The notes beneath the pieces are model-generated. The model saw only the letters and a list, made by a program, of their open reading frames with translations, was not told where the DNA came from and searched no databases. Both the position numbers and the translations under genes were made by a program. A stretch of 64,000 bases of DNA from Aquaspirillum sp. LM1 (GTDB lineage Bacteria; Pseudomonadota; Gammaproteobacteria; Burkholderiales; Aquaspirillaceae): NCBI RefSeq assembly GCF_002002905.1, contig NZ_CP019509.1:3376001-3440000 (forward strand), given 5' to 3'. Of the stretch, positions 1 to 9,842 are shown one piece after another. How positions within the stretch are numbered: position 1 is the stretch's first letter; every line of letters starts with the position of its first letter.

Positions 1-683
1 GGGTTGCGTGCCAGCACAATGCCATCGGTGTCGACAATCGCCATCACATCGTTGGGCTCCAGCTCAAACGATTCAATCCAGTGCTGGGCGTGGGCCAGAT
101 CAATCACCGCCAGCACCCCACCCTGCAACTGGCCGAGTGCATCGCTGAACGGCAGTGACATCAGTACTACCGGCTTGCCGCTGGCCGAGCGTTCTGCCGG
201 CATGTATTCAATCTGCAAAGGCTCGGTCAGATTCAGCTGACGGCTGGCGCAAAAGCGCTGCTGGCTTTTGAACCCCAGCAGTTGCTGGCGGCTGGCCACC
301 GCAGTAAACCGGCAGTGACGATCAAACAGCACCAGGTCTTCCAGGCCGGATACCGTGGTCAGCTTGGCTTTGAGCAAGCTGCTCAACTGGCGCTGATGCG
401 CCGGGTCGGTATCCGGGTACACCAGGTCGCGCTCGATATCAATGCGCCCGGCCACATCGCGCAGCACGTAGTCGGTGGACAGAAATGCATCGCCAAACAC
501 ACTGCTGAGCAACTGGCTTTTGTGCAGTGCCAGCCGGCCCATTTCATCCAGCGCGCGGGCGCGCTCATGCAGGAAATCCAGCGCCAGCCAGCCCCCTGTC
601 ACCCCAAGAAACAGCAGGATGCCGGCGTACAGGCTCCAGCGGCGTCGGGTGGAATGTGCGGTGGCAGAGGAAAACACATGCAT
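1..683 (-). CDS. Membrane sensor protein, N-terminal part (runs off window start)
   Basis: Open reading frame on the minus strand with no stop before the window edge, so only the first 227 residues are seen. The start is the ATG at 683. The protein opens with a basic stretch and one membrane helix (about residues 13-32, LYAGILLFLG region). A helical and then alpha/beta periplasmic region follows (DYVLRDVAGRID; GLEDLVLFDRHCRFTAVASR; VVLMSLPFSDALGQLQGGVLAVIDL). This layout matches Cache-type sensor domains of diguanylate cyclases and chemoreceptors. The output domain lies outside the window, so the signalling class cannot be stated. A terminator at 782-811 separates it from the upstream ilvC gene. 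Confidence 0.7.
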   Translation of the reverse strand, partial: MHVFSSATAHSTRRRWSLYAGILLFLGVTGGWLALDFLHERARALDEMGRLALHKSQLLSSVFGDAFLSTDYVLRDVAGRIDIERDLVYPDTDPAHQRQLSSLLKAKLTTVSGLEDLVLFDRHCRFTAVASRQQLLGFKSQQRFCASRQLNLTEPLQIEYMPAERSASGKPVVLMSLPFSDALGQLQGGVLAVIDLAHAQHWIESFELEPNDVMAIVDTDGIVLARN

Positions 684-781
684 GGCGATGGCAGGGGTGA
701 GGTGATGGGTGCTTAAGGCACACAAAAACACAGTGTACGTGGCCGGCAGGGGGATTTCGAGTAATTCAGTATAGGATCATG

Positions 782-811
782 AAAAAACCCCGCCAGAAGA
801 CGGGGTTTTTT
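782..811. terminator. Bidirectional rho-independent terminator after ilvC
   Basis: AAAAAACCCCG, an 8-nt spacer, then CGGGGTTTTTT: an 11-bp stem with an A-run on one side and a T-run on the other. It lies 34 bp beyond the ilvC stop and ends the ilvBNC transcript before the sensor gene. Confidence 0.9.
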
Positions 812-844
812 CGGGTGCAGCCAGAACCAGCGTTGCGAAACGGT

Positions 845-1948
<1,104 letters not shown>

Positions 1949-2440
1949 TCAGACCTTGAGGATGCGCTCGCCGCGACCGATGCCGGACGCGCCGGTGCGG
2001 ACCGTTTCCAGGATCACTGTACGATCCAGCGCGTCGATGAAGGCATTGAGCTTGTCGCTCGTGCCGGTCAGTTCGACAGTGTAGGTCTTTTCGGTCACAT
2101 CAATGATACGGCCACGGAAAATATCCGCCATCCGTTTCATTTCTTCGCGGTCCTTGCCGGCAGCGCGGACCTTGATCAGCATCATTTCGCGCTCGACGTG
2201 CTCGGATTCGTTCAGGTCGATCACCTTGACCACTTCAATCAGCTTGTTGAGCTGCTTGGTGATCTGTTCAATCACATCGTCCGAGCCGTGGGTGACGATG
2301 GTCATCCGCGACAGGGTGGGGTCTTCGGTGGTGGACACCGTGAGCGAGTCGATATTGTAACCGCGTGCGGAAAACAGACCGACCACACGGGACAATGCCC
2401 CGGCTTCGTTTTCAATCAGAATGGAAAGAATGTGTCGCAT
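1949..2440 (-). CDS. ilvN: Acetolactate synthase small (regulatory) subunit
   Basis: Regulatory subunit of acetohydroxyacid synthase. It binds IlvB, raises its activity and confers valine feedback inhibition. The 163-residue protein has the family's opening MRHILSILIENEAGALSRV, which is the start of the N-terminal ACT domain (about residues 1-75), then the C-terminal AHAS small-subunit domain ending SGIGRGERILKV. It lies 15 bp after ilvB and is clearly cotranscribed with it. By length it belongs to the IlvH/IlvN long form. Confidence 0.96.
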   Translation of the reverse strand: MRHILSILIENEAGALSRVVGLFSARGYNIDSLTVSTTEDPTLSRMTIVTHGSDDVIEQITKQLNKLIEVVKVIDLNESEHVEREMMLIKVRAAGKDREEMKRMADIFRGRIIDVTEKTYTVELTGTSDKLNAFIDALDRTVILETVRTGASGIGRGERILKV

Positions 2441-2455
2441 GGTGCTGTGGTCTTC

Positions 2456-4216
2456 TTAGCTCAGGTTGCCGTAGTCGCGGTCGTAAGGCGGAACGCCCAG
2501 CTGCAGGTCGCGCATGTGCGGGGGCAGATCCATCTGGTTCAGCCCCTTGCCATTGCCCACCATCGGGAAGACGTTGGCTTTCTGGTCGGTGAGGAAGTCC
2601 ATGAACACCAGACGTTCCTTCAGCTTCATCGCTTCACGCAGCGCCGGCTCGACATCAGCCGGGCGCTCGATGCGCATGCCGACGTGGCCATAGGCCTCGG
2701 CCAGTTTGACGAAGTCAGGCAGCGCGTCCATGTACGACTCGGAATAGCGGTTGCCGTAGAAGAATTCCTGCCACTGACGCACCATGCCCAGATAACGGTT
2801 GTTCAGGTTCACAATCTTCACCGGCACGTGGTACTGCTTGCAGGTGGACAGCTCCTGAATGTTCATCTGGATCGAGGCTTCACCGGTGACGCAGGCCACG
2901 GTGGCCCCCGGGTTGGCCAGCTGCGCGCCCATGGCGGCGGGCAGGCCAAAGCCCATGGTGCCCAGGCCGCCGGAGTTGATCCACTGCTTGGGCCGGTCAA
3001 ACTTGTAGTATTGCGCGGCAAACATCTGGTGCTGACCGACGTCGGAGGTGATGAAGGCGTCGCCGCCGGTCACTTCCCACAGCTTCTGCACCACAAACTG
3101 CGGCTTGATGATGTCGTCCGGCTGGTCAAACCACAGCGAGTTCGGCGCACGCCAGGTTTCCACCTGCGCCCACCAGTTGCTCAGCGCTTCGGCGTCGGGG
3201 CGGACATTGCCGGCCTTGAGCTGGGCGAGCATTTCCACCAGCACGTCCTTGACGTTGCCAACGATGGGGATGTCCACCTTGACGCGCTTGGCGATCGACG
3301 ACGGGTCGATGTCGATGTGAATGATCTTTTTCGGCTGCGCCAGGAAGTGCGACGGCACGCTGATGACGCGGTCGTCAAAGCGCGCGCCGATGGCCACCAG
3401 CACATCACAGTACTGCATGGCCATATTGGCTTCGTAGGTACCGTGCATGCCGAGCATGCCGACAAACTGCGGGTCGGTGCCCGGATAGGCACCCAGGCCC
3501 ATCAGCGTGTTGGTACACGGGGCGTTGATCAGCCGCACCAGCTCGCGCACTTCTTCGCTGGCGTTGGCCAGCACCGCGCCGCCGCCAACATAGACAAATG
3601 GCCGTTTGGCCTCGCCCAGCAGGCTGACGGCCTTCTTGATTTGTCCGGGGTGCCCTTTGTTGATCGGCACGTAGGAACGGATATTCACCGACTCCGGGTA
3701 GTGGAAGTCGGCCTTGGCAATCGTGACATCCTTTGGGATGTCCACCACCACCGGGCCGGGTCGGCCTGTGCTGGCGATATAGAAGGCTTTTTTCAGGGTC
3801 GAGGCCAGATCGTTGACATCCTTGACCAGGAAGTTGTGCTTCACGCACGGGCGGGTGATGCCCACCATGTCCACTTCCTGAAAGGCGTCCAGGCCAATGG
3901 CCGGGGTGCCCACCTGACCGGACAGCACCACCATCGGGATGGAATCCGAGTAGGCAGTGGCAATGCCGGTCACGGCGTTGGTGGCCCCTGGGCCCGAGGT
4001 CACCAGGGCGACGCCAACTTTGTTGCTGGAGCGGGAGTAGCCATCAGCGGCATGCACTGCCGCCTGTTCGTGGCGAACCAAAACATGCCTGAAGCTATCC
4101 TGCTGAAAGATAGCATCATAGATTTCCAACACTGCGCCGCCGGGGTAGCCGAAAACAAATTCGACGCCTTCCTCCTGCAAGCAGCGCACGACGATTTCCG
4201 CGCCCGAGATCTGCAT
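2456..4216 (-). CDS. ilvB: Acetolactate synthase large (catalytic) subunit
   Basis: ThDP-dependent condensation of pyruvate with pyruvate or 2-oxobutyrate, the first common step of valine, leucine and isoleucine synthesis. The 586 residues hold the N-terminal ThDP-binding domain (GYPGGAVLEIYDA; catalytic Glu in VRHEQAAVHAADGYSR), the central domain, and the C-terminal pyrophosphate domain ending in NLNNRYLGMVRQWQE. The usual Gly-Asp-Gly metal motif reads Gly-Glu-Ala here (bases 2873-2884). The Glu is common in betaproteobacterial homologues as I recall them, but the Ala is unusual. It is first in the ilvBNC operon, with AGAGG before the ATG. The 298-bp gap to the divergent sigma-factor gene must hold both promoters. 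Confidence 0.96.
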   Translation of the reverse strand: MQISGAEIVVRCLQEEGVEFVFGYPGGAVLEIYDAIFQQDSFRHVLVRHEQAAVHAADGYSRSSNKVGVALVTSGPGATNAVTGIATAYSDSIPMVVLSGQVGTPAIGLDAFQEVDMVGITRPCVKHNFLVKDVNDLASTLKKAFYIASTGRPGPVVVDIPKDVTIAKADFHYPESVNIRSYVPINKGHPGQIKKAVSLLGEAKRPFVYVGGGAVLANASEEVRELVRLINAPCTNTLMGLGAYPGTDPQFVGMLGMHGTYEANMAMQYCDVLVAIGARFDDRVISVPSHFLAQPKKIIHIDIDPSSIAKRVKVDIPIVGNVKDVLVEMLAQLKAGNVRPDAEALSNWWAQVETWRAPNSLWFDQPDDIIKPQFVVQKLWEVTGGDAFITSDVGQHQMFAAQYYKFDRPKQWINSGGLGTMGFGLPAAMGAQLANPGATVACVTGEASIQMNIQELSTCKQYHVPVKIVNLNNRYLGMVRQWQEFFYGNRYSESYMDALPDFVKLAEAYGHVGMRIERPADVEPALREAMKLKERLVFMDFLTDQKANVFPMVGNGKGLNQMDLPPHMRDLQLGVPPYDRDYGNLS

Positions 4217-4340
4217 TATTGCCTCTTGTTAGTCTTGTCCGGGCCCGTCACGGTGAAGGGAGACGAATCGCGCACAGTGGGTCAACGCGGTTTGCTTGCC
4301 GACTGTGGCCAGGCCCCAAGTTCATGCCTTTGTAAAAAAA

Positions 4341-4354
4341 TGAACTTATCTTAT
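4341..4354. promoter_or_regulatory. 14-bp motif shared with the ilvC upstream region
   Basis: TGAACTTATCTTAT on the plus strand, about 125 bp upstream of the ilvB ATG and identical to the motif at 1886-1899. On the minus strand a TTGACC lies 22 bp upstream of it, so it may sit near the -10 or start site of the ilvB promoter. No hexamer pair is close enough to consensus to assign. Confidence 0.35.
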
Positions 4355-4514
4355 TCGACAAAGCACGGTCAAGCACTTGTTGGGCTGCAACATGGCGCTA
4401 ATCGACCCCGATCCCGGTTGTGGCAACGGCAAGATGCACGGCTGCCTACCGGCCAGCCGTGGCTTTTGATACCATGGCCCCTTGTAGCGAACCGGCAGAG
4501 CGCAGCGCGATTTC

Positions 4515-5099
4515 ATGGCCACCCCAATCGAGATGACCACCTTCCTGACGGAAGTGGAGCGCCGCGCCTTCAAGCAGGCCATGCACGCCACCCACGACGA
4601 AGACGCCGCCCTGGACATTGTCCAGGACGCCATGTTCAAGCTGGCCGACCGTTATCCTCATGCACCTGGCGGTGAATTGCCGCTGCTGTTTCAGCGTATC
4701 CTGCAAAACACCATTCGTGATCACTACCGCCGCAGCCAGGTGCGCAACCGCTGGGTCAGCCTGTTTTCGCTGTTGCGCCCCAGCCACGCCAGCCAGCACG
4801 ACAGCGACGCCAGCGGCGACGGGCTGGACCCTGACGACATTCTGGCTGCCGACGACAGCAACCCGGCCTCGCCGGAAGACTGGCTCAGCCGCAAGCAGAT
4901 TGCCGAGAAAATCGACGCCGCGCTGGAAAATTTGCCCCTGCGTCAACGACAAGCCTTCCTGCTGCGTTATTGGGAAGGAATGGACGTTGCCGACACCGCT
5001 GCGGCCATGGGCTGCTCGCAAGGCAGCGTAAAAACCCACTGCTCACGCGCCACGCATGCGCTGGCCGCCTGGCTGTCGCGACACGGCGTGACACTCTGA
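4515..5099 (+). CDS. ECF-type RNA polymerase sigma factor
   Basis: A sigma-70 family, extracytoplasmic-function type protein of 194 residues. Region 2 lies at about residues 15-75 (DEDAALDIVQDAMFKLADRYP, then the RDHYRR core-binding part). Region 4 lies at about residues 135-180 (LPLRQRQAFLLRYWEGMDVADTAAAMG with the HTH CSQGSVKTH). Between them is an acidic linker of about 40 residues. It heads a tight cluster with DUF3619 (4-bp gap), DUF3106 (2-bp gap) and an RDD protein, an arrangement I know from many betaproteobacteria next to ilvBNC. The DUF3619 membrane protein is a candidate anti-sigma factor by position. Target promoters cannot be read from the window. Confidence 0.92.
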   Translation: MATPIEMTTFLTEVERRAFKQAMHATHDEDAALDIVQDAMFKLADRYPHAPGGELPLLFQRILQNTIRDHYRRSQVRNRWVSLFSLLRPSHASQHDSDASGDGLDPDDILAADDSNPASPEDWLSRKQIAEKIDAALENLPLRQRQAFLLRYWEGMDVADTAAAMGCSQGSVKTHCSRATHALAAWLSRHGVTL

Positions 5100-5103
5100 C
5101 ATC

Positions 5104-5457
5104 ATGAAAAACGACGCACTTCATCGCTTGGTGGTTGACCACCTGAACACGCAACCGGTTTCCGGGTCTGTGGCAGCGCGCCTGCGCCAGGCGCGCCTGG
5201 CGGCGCTGGCCCGGCACGCCCATCACCGGGCTCAGCCCGCCCCGATGCAGGAAACCCTGTCCCGCTGGTGGATAACCCACACCAGTGCCGCCCGACGCGG
5301 TGCCTGGGCCATGGCCGTGGCCACCGTGCTGTCGGTCAGCTATATGGGCTGGATGGAATGGGCCATGCCCAGCGAGGCCGATGTCGACATTGCCTTGCTG
5401 ACCAGTGATCTGCCGGTAGAAGCCTACCTGCACCCCACTTTCACCACCGACTTGTAA
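5104..5457 (+). CDS. DUF3619 family membrane protein, possible anti-sigma factor
   Basis: A 117-residue protein. Its N-terminal half is basic and helical (VAARLRQARLAALARHAHHRAQ). One membrane helix follows at about residues 63-82 (GAWAMAVATVLSVSYMGWM), and then a short acidic tail (SEADVDIALLTSDLPVEAYLHP). This fits the DUF3619 family. Its position directly after an ECF sigma gene suggests a membrane-bound partner or inhibitor of that sigma, which is inference from context. It has no ZAS zinc motif. Confidence 0.85.
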   Translation: MKNDALHRLVVDHLNTQPVSGSVAARLRQARLAALARHAHHRAQPAPMQETLSRWWITHTSAARRGAWAMAVATVLSVSYMGWMEWAMPSEADVDIALLTSDLPVEAYLHPTFTTDL

Positions 5458-5459
5458 CC

Positions 5460-5987
5460 ATGCGCTGGCTGCTGCCTTGTTGTTTTTGCCTTGGCCTGCT
5501 CAGCGCGGCGGCGAGCGCCACGCCTGCCCAGCCCGGACCCGTGGTGGCCAGCCCGGCCAAACCGGCGGCCACCGGGCCCTACTGGCACGAACTGACGCCA
5601 GTGCAACGCCAGCTTCTGGCCCCGGTGGCCACCGACTGGAACGGGTTTTCCTCGCCCAAAAAACAACGCCTGCTCAATGTGGCCAAGCGCTATCCAGACA
5701 TGAGCCCGGCTGAACAGGCCAAAATCCGCGAGCGGCTGCCACACTGGACCGAACTGCCGCAAACCACCCGTGACGAAGCGCGCAACAATATGAAAAAGTT
5801 GCTGCAGCTGCCGCCGGATGAACGCAAGCGCACAGAAGAAAAACTGCGTGCCAAACTGGCCCCGCCGCCGGTGGCGGCACCAGCGGTCACACCGCCTGCG
5901 CCTGCCCTTGCCGCGCCGGTGGCCAACCCTGTTGCCCCGGCCAGCCCCCCGCTCCCCCCTGCCGAACCGGCAAAACCGGTACAATAA
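5460..5987 (+). CDS. DUF3106 family exported protein
   Basis: A 175-residue protein with a signal peptide (LLPCCFCLGLLSAAASA, cleavage near residue 20) and a conserved central part typical of DUF3106: WHELTPVQRQLLAPVATDWNG, then KKQRLLNVAKRYPDMSPAEQAKIRERLPHW. The C terminus is Pro/Ala-rich low complexity. Its start lies 2 bp after the DUF3619 stop. Function is unknown. The repeated helical 'Q-R-x-L' pattern recalls periplasmic CpxP/Spy-like chaperones, but that is only a resemblance. Confidence 0.85.
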   Translation: MRWLLPCCFCLGLLSAAASATPAQPGPVVASPAKPAATGPYWHELTPVQRQLLAPVATDWNGFSSPKKQRLLNVAKRYPDMSPAEQAKIRERLPHWTELPQTTRDEARNNMKKLLQLPPDERKRTEEKLRAKLAPPPVAAPAVTPPAPALAAPVANPVAPASPPLPPAEPAKPVQ

Positions 5988-6018
5988 GCGCCTTCCTGTG
6001 TTTGCCCCGATTGCGCCA

Positions 6019-6534
6019 ATGACCCTCCCTCCGCTTGCCGGCCTTGGCCGCCGGCTGGGCAGCCTGCTTTATGAAGCGCTGCTGCTGGCTGCACTATTGC
6101 TGACCGCTGCCGCCGTGTTTCAACCCCTGTTTGTCTGGCTGGACCATTCCCGCGCGCTGGATGCGCTGTTTCAGCTGTATCTGCTGGCCGTGCTGTACGC
6201 TTACTGCGACTGGTCGTGGCGGCGCGGCGGACAAACGCTGGCCATGAAAACCTGGCAGTTGCGCCTGCTGCGCGAAGATGGCCAGGGCCTGGACCGACGC
6301 AGCGCCGCCCTGCGCTTTGCCGTGCTGGCGTTTTTGCTGCTGGCCCTGCCGGCGCTGTCCTACCTGGCCTGGGGGCGCATCCTGTCGCCACGCCAGGCCA
6401 GCACGCTGGCAGCATTATGGCTGATTCTGCCCTACGCCTGGGCCGGGTTTGACCCGGACAAACAGTTTTTGCATGATCGCCTGGCCAAAACCCGACTGGT
6501 GATGGCCCCCCGCCCGCCTGCCCGTAAAAAATAA
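6019..6534 (+). CDS. RDD family integral membrane protein
   Basis: A 171-residue protein with the RDD signature near the N terminus (GLGRRLGSLLYEALLL). Hydrophobic helices lie at about residues 18-38 and 49-66, with a further membrane stretch at about 103-142. The characteristic DP.KQFLHDRLAKTRLV segment is near the end. The ATG at 6019 is preferred. A GTG at 5998 would add seven residues, and the longer open frame starting at 5818 only overlaps DUF3106. The family's role is not established, though transport has been proposed. It is the last gene of the sigma-factor cluster. Confidence 0.88.
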   Translation: MTLPPLAGLGRRLGSLLYEALLLAALLLTAAAVFQPLFVWLDHSRALDALFQLYLLAVLYAYCDWSWRRGGQTLAMKTWQLRLLREDGQGLDRRSAALRFAVLAFLLLALPALSYLAWGRILSPRQASTLAALWLILPYAWAGFDPDKQFLHDRLAKTRLVMAPRPPARKK

Positions 6535-6624
6535 AGCTTGCCCGCCAGAGGAGCCACCGCCCCCTCTGGCACTGGCGCTGCGCTATGCTGAAGCGGTTTC
6601 CCCTGACATGATGGCCTTTCTCCC

Positions 6625-7251
6625 ATGACCCGGTTTCTGATGCCCCGTTGCCTTACCCCGCTGGCCTGCGCCATGGCGGCTACCGTGCTGCTTGGCCTGG
6701 GCGGCTGCTCCCCGGCACCGTCCACCCCGCCCCTTGCGTTTCAGGGCAGCGATGTCAGCGGTGCCGCCCTCTCCGACTTCACCCTGACCGACCACACCGG
6801 CCAGCCACGCAAGCTGTCGGATTATCGCGGCAAGGCCGTCGTGCTGTATTTTGGCTACACCCACTGTCCGGATGTCTGCCCCACCACGCTGGCCGAGCTG
6901 GCGCAGGCCATGCGTGAACTGGGGCCGCAGGCGGCGCAGGTGCAGGTGCTGTTTGTCACCATCGACCCGCAACGCGACACCCTGCCGCTGCTGGCCCAAT
7001 ACGCTCCGGCATTTGACCCCAGCTTTGTCGGGCTGACTGGCGCTCCCGAACAAATTGCCCAGGTGGCCAGGCAGTTCAAGGCGGTTTACCGGCGGCAGGA
7101 TGGCCAGGGCGGCAGCCAGGGCAACGACTACACCATGGACCATAGCGCTGGCGCGTATCTGCTCGACCGCGAGGGCAAGCTGCGCGTGCATGTGGCCTAC
7201 GGCAGCGGCAGCGCCGCGTTTGTGCATGACCTGCAGCTGCTGCTGAAATAA
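6625..7251 (+). CDS. SCO1/SenC-family copper chaperone lipoprotein
   Basis: SCO proteins deliver copper to, or reduce, the CuA site of cytochrome oxidase at the outer face of the inner membrane. This 208-residue protein has a lipoprotein signal with the lipobox LGGC (Cys at about residue 26), a thioredoxin-like fold, and the metal-binding motif HCPDVCP (CxxxC). The later conserved His is in TMDHSAGAYLLD. It is monocistronic, as far as spacing shows. No CuA oxidase lies in the window; the oxidase here is a bd-type that does not need SCO. Confidence 0.93.
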   Translation: MTRFLMPRCLTPLACAMAATVLLGLGGCSPAPSTPPLAFQGSDVSGAALSDFTLTDHTGQPRKLSDYRGKAVVLYFGYTHCPDVCPTTLAELAQAMRELGPQAAQVQVLFVTIDPQRDTLPLLAQYAPAFDPSFVGLTGAPEQIAQVARQFKAVYRRQDGQGGSQGNDYTMDHSAGAYLLDREGKLRVHVAYGSGSAAFVHDLQLLLK

Positions 7252-7416
7252 GCAGCAAAAGCATGTAAAATACAGATCAGGCAGGAGCGTGCTGAAACAC
7301 CGCGCCACACCCGCCAGCCAGCCCCATGCCTGCGCCACTCAGGGCGCCCGCAACGCGGCGGTTTCCGTATTGTGCGCCGGACGCAGTGTGCGTCCGCTTA
7401 CCTCAAGGTAACTATC

Positions 7417-8190
7417 GTGACCGAATCCGTCCACAAACACGCCATCGAAGACGCGGGCAAAGAAGAACTCACCCGGTTCACCACCACCTCGGCGAGTGAT
7501 ATCTTCCATCACCTGCGCATGCTGGTGAACCATGGTGACCCGGTCACCATCTTCTCCAACCATGGCCGCAGCTTCATGGTGTCGCGCCTGCTGGGGGTGG
7601 ACCACAAAAGCTGCTGTCTGTATTTCAGCCAGAGCGGCAACTCGGAAGCCAACCGTCAGTTGCTCAATAGCGAACGCACGGTGTTCACCTGCTCGCCGGG
7701 CGGGGTAAAAACCCAGTTTCTGCTTACCGACGTCACCGCCGTGGACTACGACGGCCAGATGGCGTTTATGGCCCCGCTGCCCAACGAAGTGACCAAGCTG
7801 CAGCGGCGCGAGTACTTCCGCATCCAGATGCCTGCCGGCATTCCAGTCACCTGCACGCTGTACGACTATCAGGGTGGAGCCGCCATTACCCTGCAGGTGT
7901 ACGACATCAGCCTGGGCGGCCTGTCGCTGGTGCTCAATGCGCGCATCCCCGGCTTTGAAATCGGCACCATTTATAACCGCTGCGAGCTCGACCTGCGCGA
8001 ATACGGCATCATTCCGCTGGTGCTGAAAATCCGCAACCAGCTGGTCACCCGCACCACCTCCGGTGCCGAACAGCGCCGGGTAGGCACCGAATTCATCGAG
8101 CTGGAATCGCGGGCGCAAACCCTGGTGCAGCGCTATATTGCCCAGCTGGAGCGTGAACGCCGGGCCATGGCCTCGTCACGCGACGACTGA
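7417..8190 (+). CDS. ycgR: PilZ-domain flagellar brake protein (YcgR-like)
   Basis: A c-di-GMP-binding effector that slows flagellar rotation by contacting the motor. The 257-residue protein has an N-terminal YcgR domain (about residues 15-115) and a C-terminal PilZ domain whose c-di-GMP motifs are visible: QRREYFRI (RRxxxR) and DISLGGLSL (DxSxxG). The GTG start at 7417 is chosen because AAGGTA lies 6 bp upstream. The ATG at 7372 would add 15 residues and has no ribosome site. Confidence 0.9.
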   Translation: MTESVHKHAIEDAGKEELTRFTTTSASDIFHHLRMLVNHGDPVTIFSNHGRSFMVSRLLGVDHKSCCLYFSQSGNSEANRQLLNSERTVFTCSPGGVKTQFLLTDVTAVDYDGQMAFMAPLPNEVTKLQRREYFRIQMPAGIPVTCTLYDYQGGAAITLQVYDISLGGLSLVLNARIPGFEIGTIYNRCELDLREYGIIPLVLKIRNQLVTRTTSGAEQRRVGTEFIELESRAQTLVQRYIAQLERERRAMASSRDD

Positions 8191-8292
8191 GCGCGCTGGC
8201 GGATTGACGCCTCGCCCATCTTGTCCGCCGCCACCCCGACAGCGATTCAGGTAAAATACCGCGATTGTTAACCTGACTGTTGAAGGCGTGGC

Positions 8293-8940
8293 GTGTCCAA
8301 CCCCTATCCCCACCCCATCCTGGCCCGCGAAGGCTGGCCATTCATTCTGTGCAGCGTCTGCCTGTCGGTCATCCTCAGCTTTGTCCTGGGCCTGTGGTCC
8401 CTGCCGTTCTGGCTGATTACCGTATTTGTGGTGCAGTTTTTCCGCGACCCGGCGCGCACCATCCCGCAGCAGGCCAACGCCGTGCTCAGCCCAGCCGATG
8501 GCCGGATTGTCGTGGTGGAGCGCAGCCAGGATCCGCAACTCAAGCGCGATGCCATCAAGGTCAGCGTGTTCATGAATGTGTTCAATGTTCACTCCAACCG
8601 CAGCCCGGTGGATGGCGTGGTCACCCAAGTGGATTATTTTCGCGGCAGCTTTGTCAACGCCGCCCTGCAAAAAGCCTCGCTGGAAAACGAACGCAACGCC
8701 GTATCGGTGCGTCTGAACGACGGCACCGACATCACCTTCATCCAGATTGCCGGCCTGGTGGCGCGACGCATCCTGTGCTACGCCAAGCCCGGCGACACCC
8801 TGCATCGCGGCCAGCGCTACGGCTTTATCCGCTTTGGCTCGCGGGTGGATGTCTACCTGCCGCTCACCGCTACCGTCAAGGTCAGCATTGGTGATAAAGT
8901 GTCCGCCACCGAAACCATTCTGGCTGAGCTGGCGCGCTGA
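8293..8940 (+). CDS. psd: Phosphatidylserine decarboxylase (short form)
   Basis: Makes phosphatidylethanolamine from phosphatidylserine at the membrane. The 215-residue protein starts with GTG and has two hydrophobic helices in the first 50 residues. The self-cleavage site Gly182-Ser183 (RFGSRVDVY) yields the pyruvoyl prosthetic group on the alpha chain. The catalytic-domain motifs [10 protein letters not shown] and [14 protein letters not shown] are present. Its length matches the short 'archaetidylserine-like' class. It is followed 51 bp later by pssA, so the two consecutive steps of PE synthesis are encoded together. Confidence 0.95.
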   Translation: MSNPYPHPILAREGWPFILCSVCLSVILSFVLGLWSLPFWLITVFVVQFFRDPARTIPQQANAVLSPADGRIVVVERSQDPQLKRDAIKVSVFMNVFNVHSNRSPVDGVVTQVDYFRGSFVNAALQKASLENERNAVSVRLNDGTDITFIQIAGLVARRILCYAKPGDTLHRGQRYGFIRFGSRVDVYLPLTATVKVSIGDKVSATETILAELAR

Positions 8941-8991
8941 CCGTGCGCCAGGCGGCGTGTGACGCGCCGCCTGCTGGCCTGACGAGTCCCT

Positions 8992-9753
8992 ATGCCTCCA
9001 CTCGATTCCCATCATAAACTGTCCCTGCGTCAGCAAAGCATCTACCTGCTGCCTAACCTGTTTACCCTGGCCGCGCTGTTTGCCGGCTTTTTTGCCGTGG
9101 TTCAGTCGATGAACCAGCGCTTTGAAGTGGCCGCCGTGGCGGTGTTCATTGCCATGGTGCTCGACAGCCTGGATGGCCGGGTAGCGCGCATGACCCATAG
9201 CCAGAGCGCCTTTGGCGCCGAGTTCGACAGCTTGTCGGACATGGTCAGCTTTGGCGTTGCCCCGGCACTGATTGCCTACGAATGGATGCTGCGCGGCATG
9301 GGCAAGCTGGGCTGGATGGTGGCATTCCTGTACTGCGCCTGCGCCGCCCTGCGCCTGGCCCGCTTCAACACCATGATCGGCATTGCCGACAAGCGCTGGT
9401 TCATTGGACTGCCCAGCCCGGCGGCAGCAGCGCTGGTGGCCGGGCTGGTGTGGATTTGCCATGCCTACCATTACACCGACCTGCCCTACCTGAACTGGAT
9501 CACCCTGGGCTTCACCGCCTTTGCCGGCTGCTCAATGGTGGTCAACACCCGGTTCTGGAGCTTCAAGGAGCTGCACATCCGCCGCAAGGTGCCGTTTGTA
9601 GCGCTGCTGCTGGTGGTGGTGGCCATTTTGTTGATTGTGTCCGAACCGCCGCTGGTGCTGTTTGGCTTTTTCGTGCTTTACAGCCTGTCGGGCTACTGGA
9701 TGGCCATCATGCGCAAACTGCGCCCCGCCGCTCCGGTGGCCAAAGCCCCCTGA
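8992..9753 (+). CDS. pssA: CDP-diacylglycerol-serine O-phosphatidyltransferase
   Basis: Makes phosphatidylserine from CDP-diacylglycerol and serine, the substrate of the preceding psd product. The 253-residue membrane protein carries the CDP-alcohol phosphotransferase signature D-G-x2-A-R-x8-G-x3-D-x3-D, running from Asp61 (DGRVAR) to Asp83 (FDSLSD). It has about six membrane helices. It is the type II (Bacillus/beta-type) enzyme, not the cytosolic E. coli type. Its transcript ends at the hairpin at 9781-9803. Confidence 0.95.
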   Translation: MPPLDSHHKLSLRQQSIYLLPNLFTLAALFAGFFAVVQSMNQRFEVAAVAVFIAMVLDSLDGRVARMTHSQSAFGAEFDSLSDMVSFGVAPALIAYEWMLRGMGKLGWMVAFLYCACAALRLARFNTMIGIADKRWFIGLPSPAAAALVAGLVWICHAYHYTDLPYLNWITLGFTAFAGCSMVVNTRFWSFKELHIRRKVPFVALLLVVVAILLIVSEPPLVLFGFFVLYSLSGYWMAIMRKLRPAAPVAKAP

Positions 9754-9780
9754 GCCAGGGTGAGCCCAGGGGTGTCCAAA

Positions 9781-9803
9781 GGTGGCTGCGGCCACCTTTT
9801 TAT
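9781..9803 (+). terminator. Terminator after pssA
   Basis: GGTGGC-TGCG-GCCACC followed by TTTTTATTTA, 28 bp after the pssA stop. Confidence 0.85.
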
Positions 9804-9842
9804 TTATGTATTGTCAGGAAATTCTGGCCACACCCGACAAAA

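Noticed and set aside
4217..4514. Leader-peptide attenuator before ilvB
   Set aside because: I found no short frame rich in Leu/Val/Ile codons followed by alternative hairpins and a T-run.
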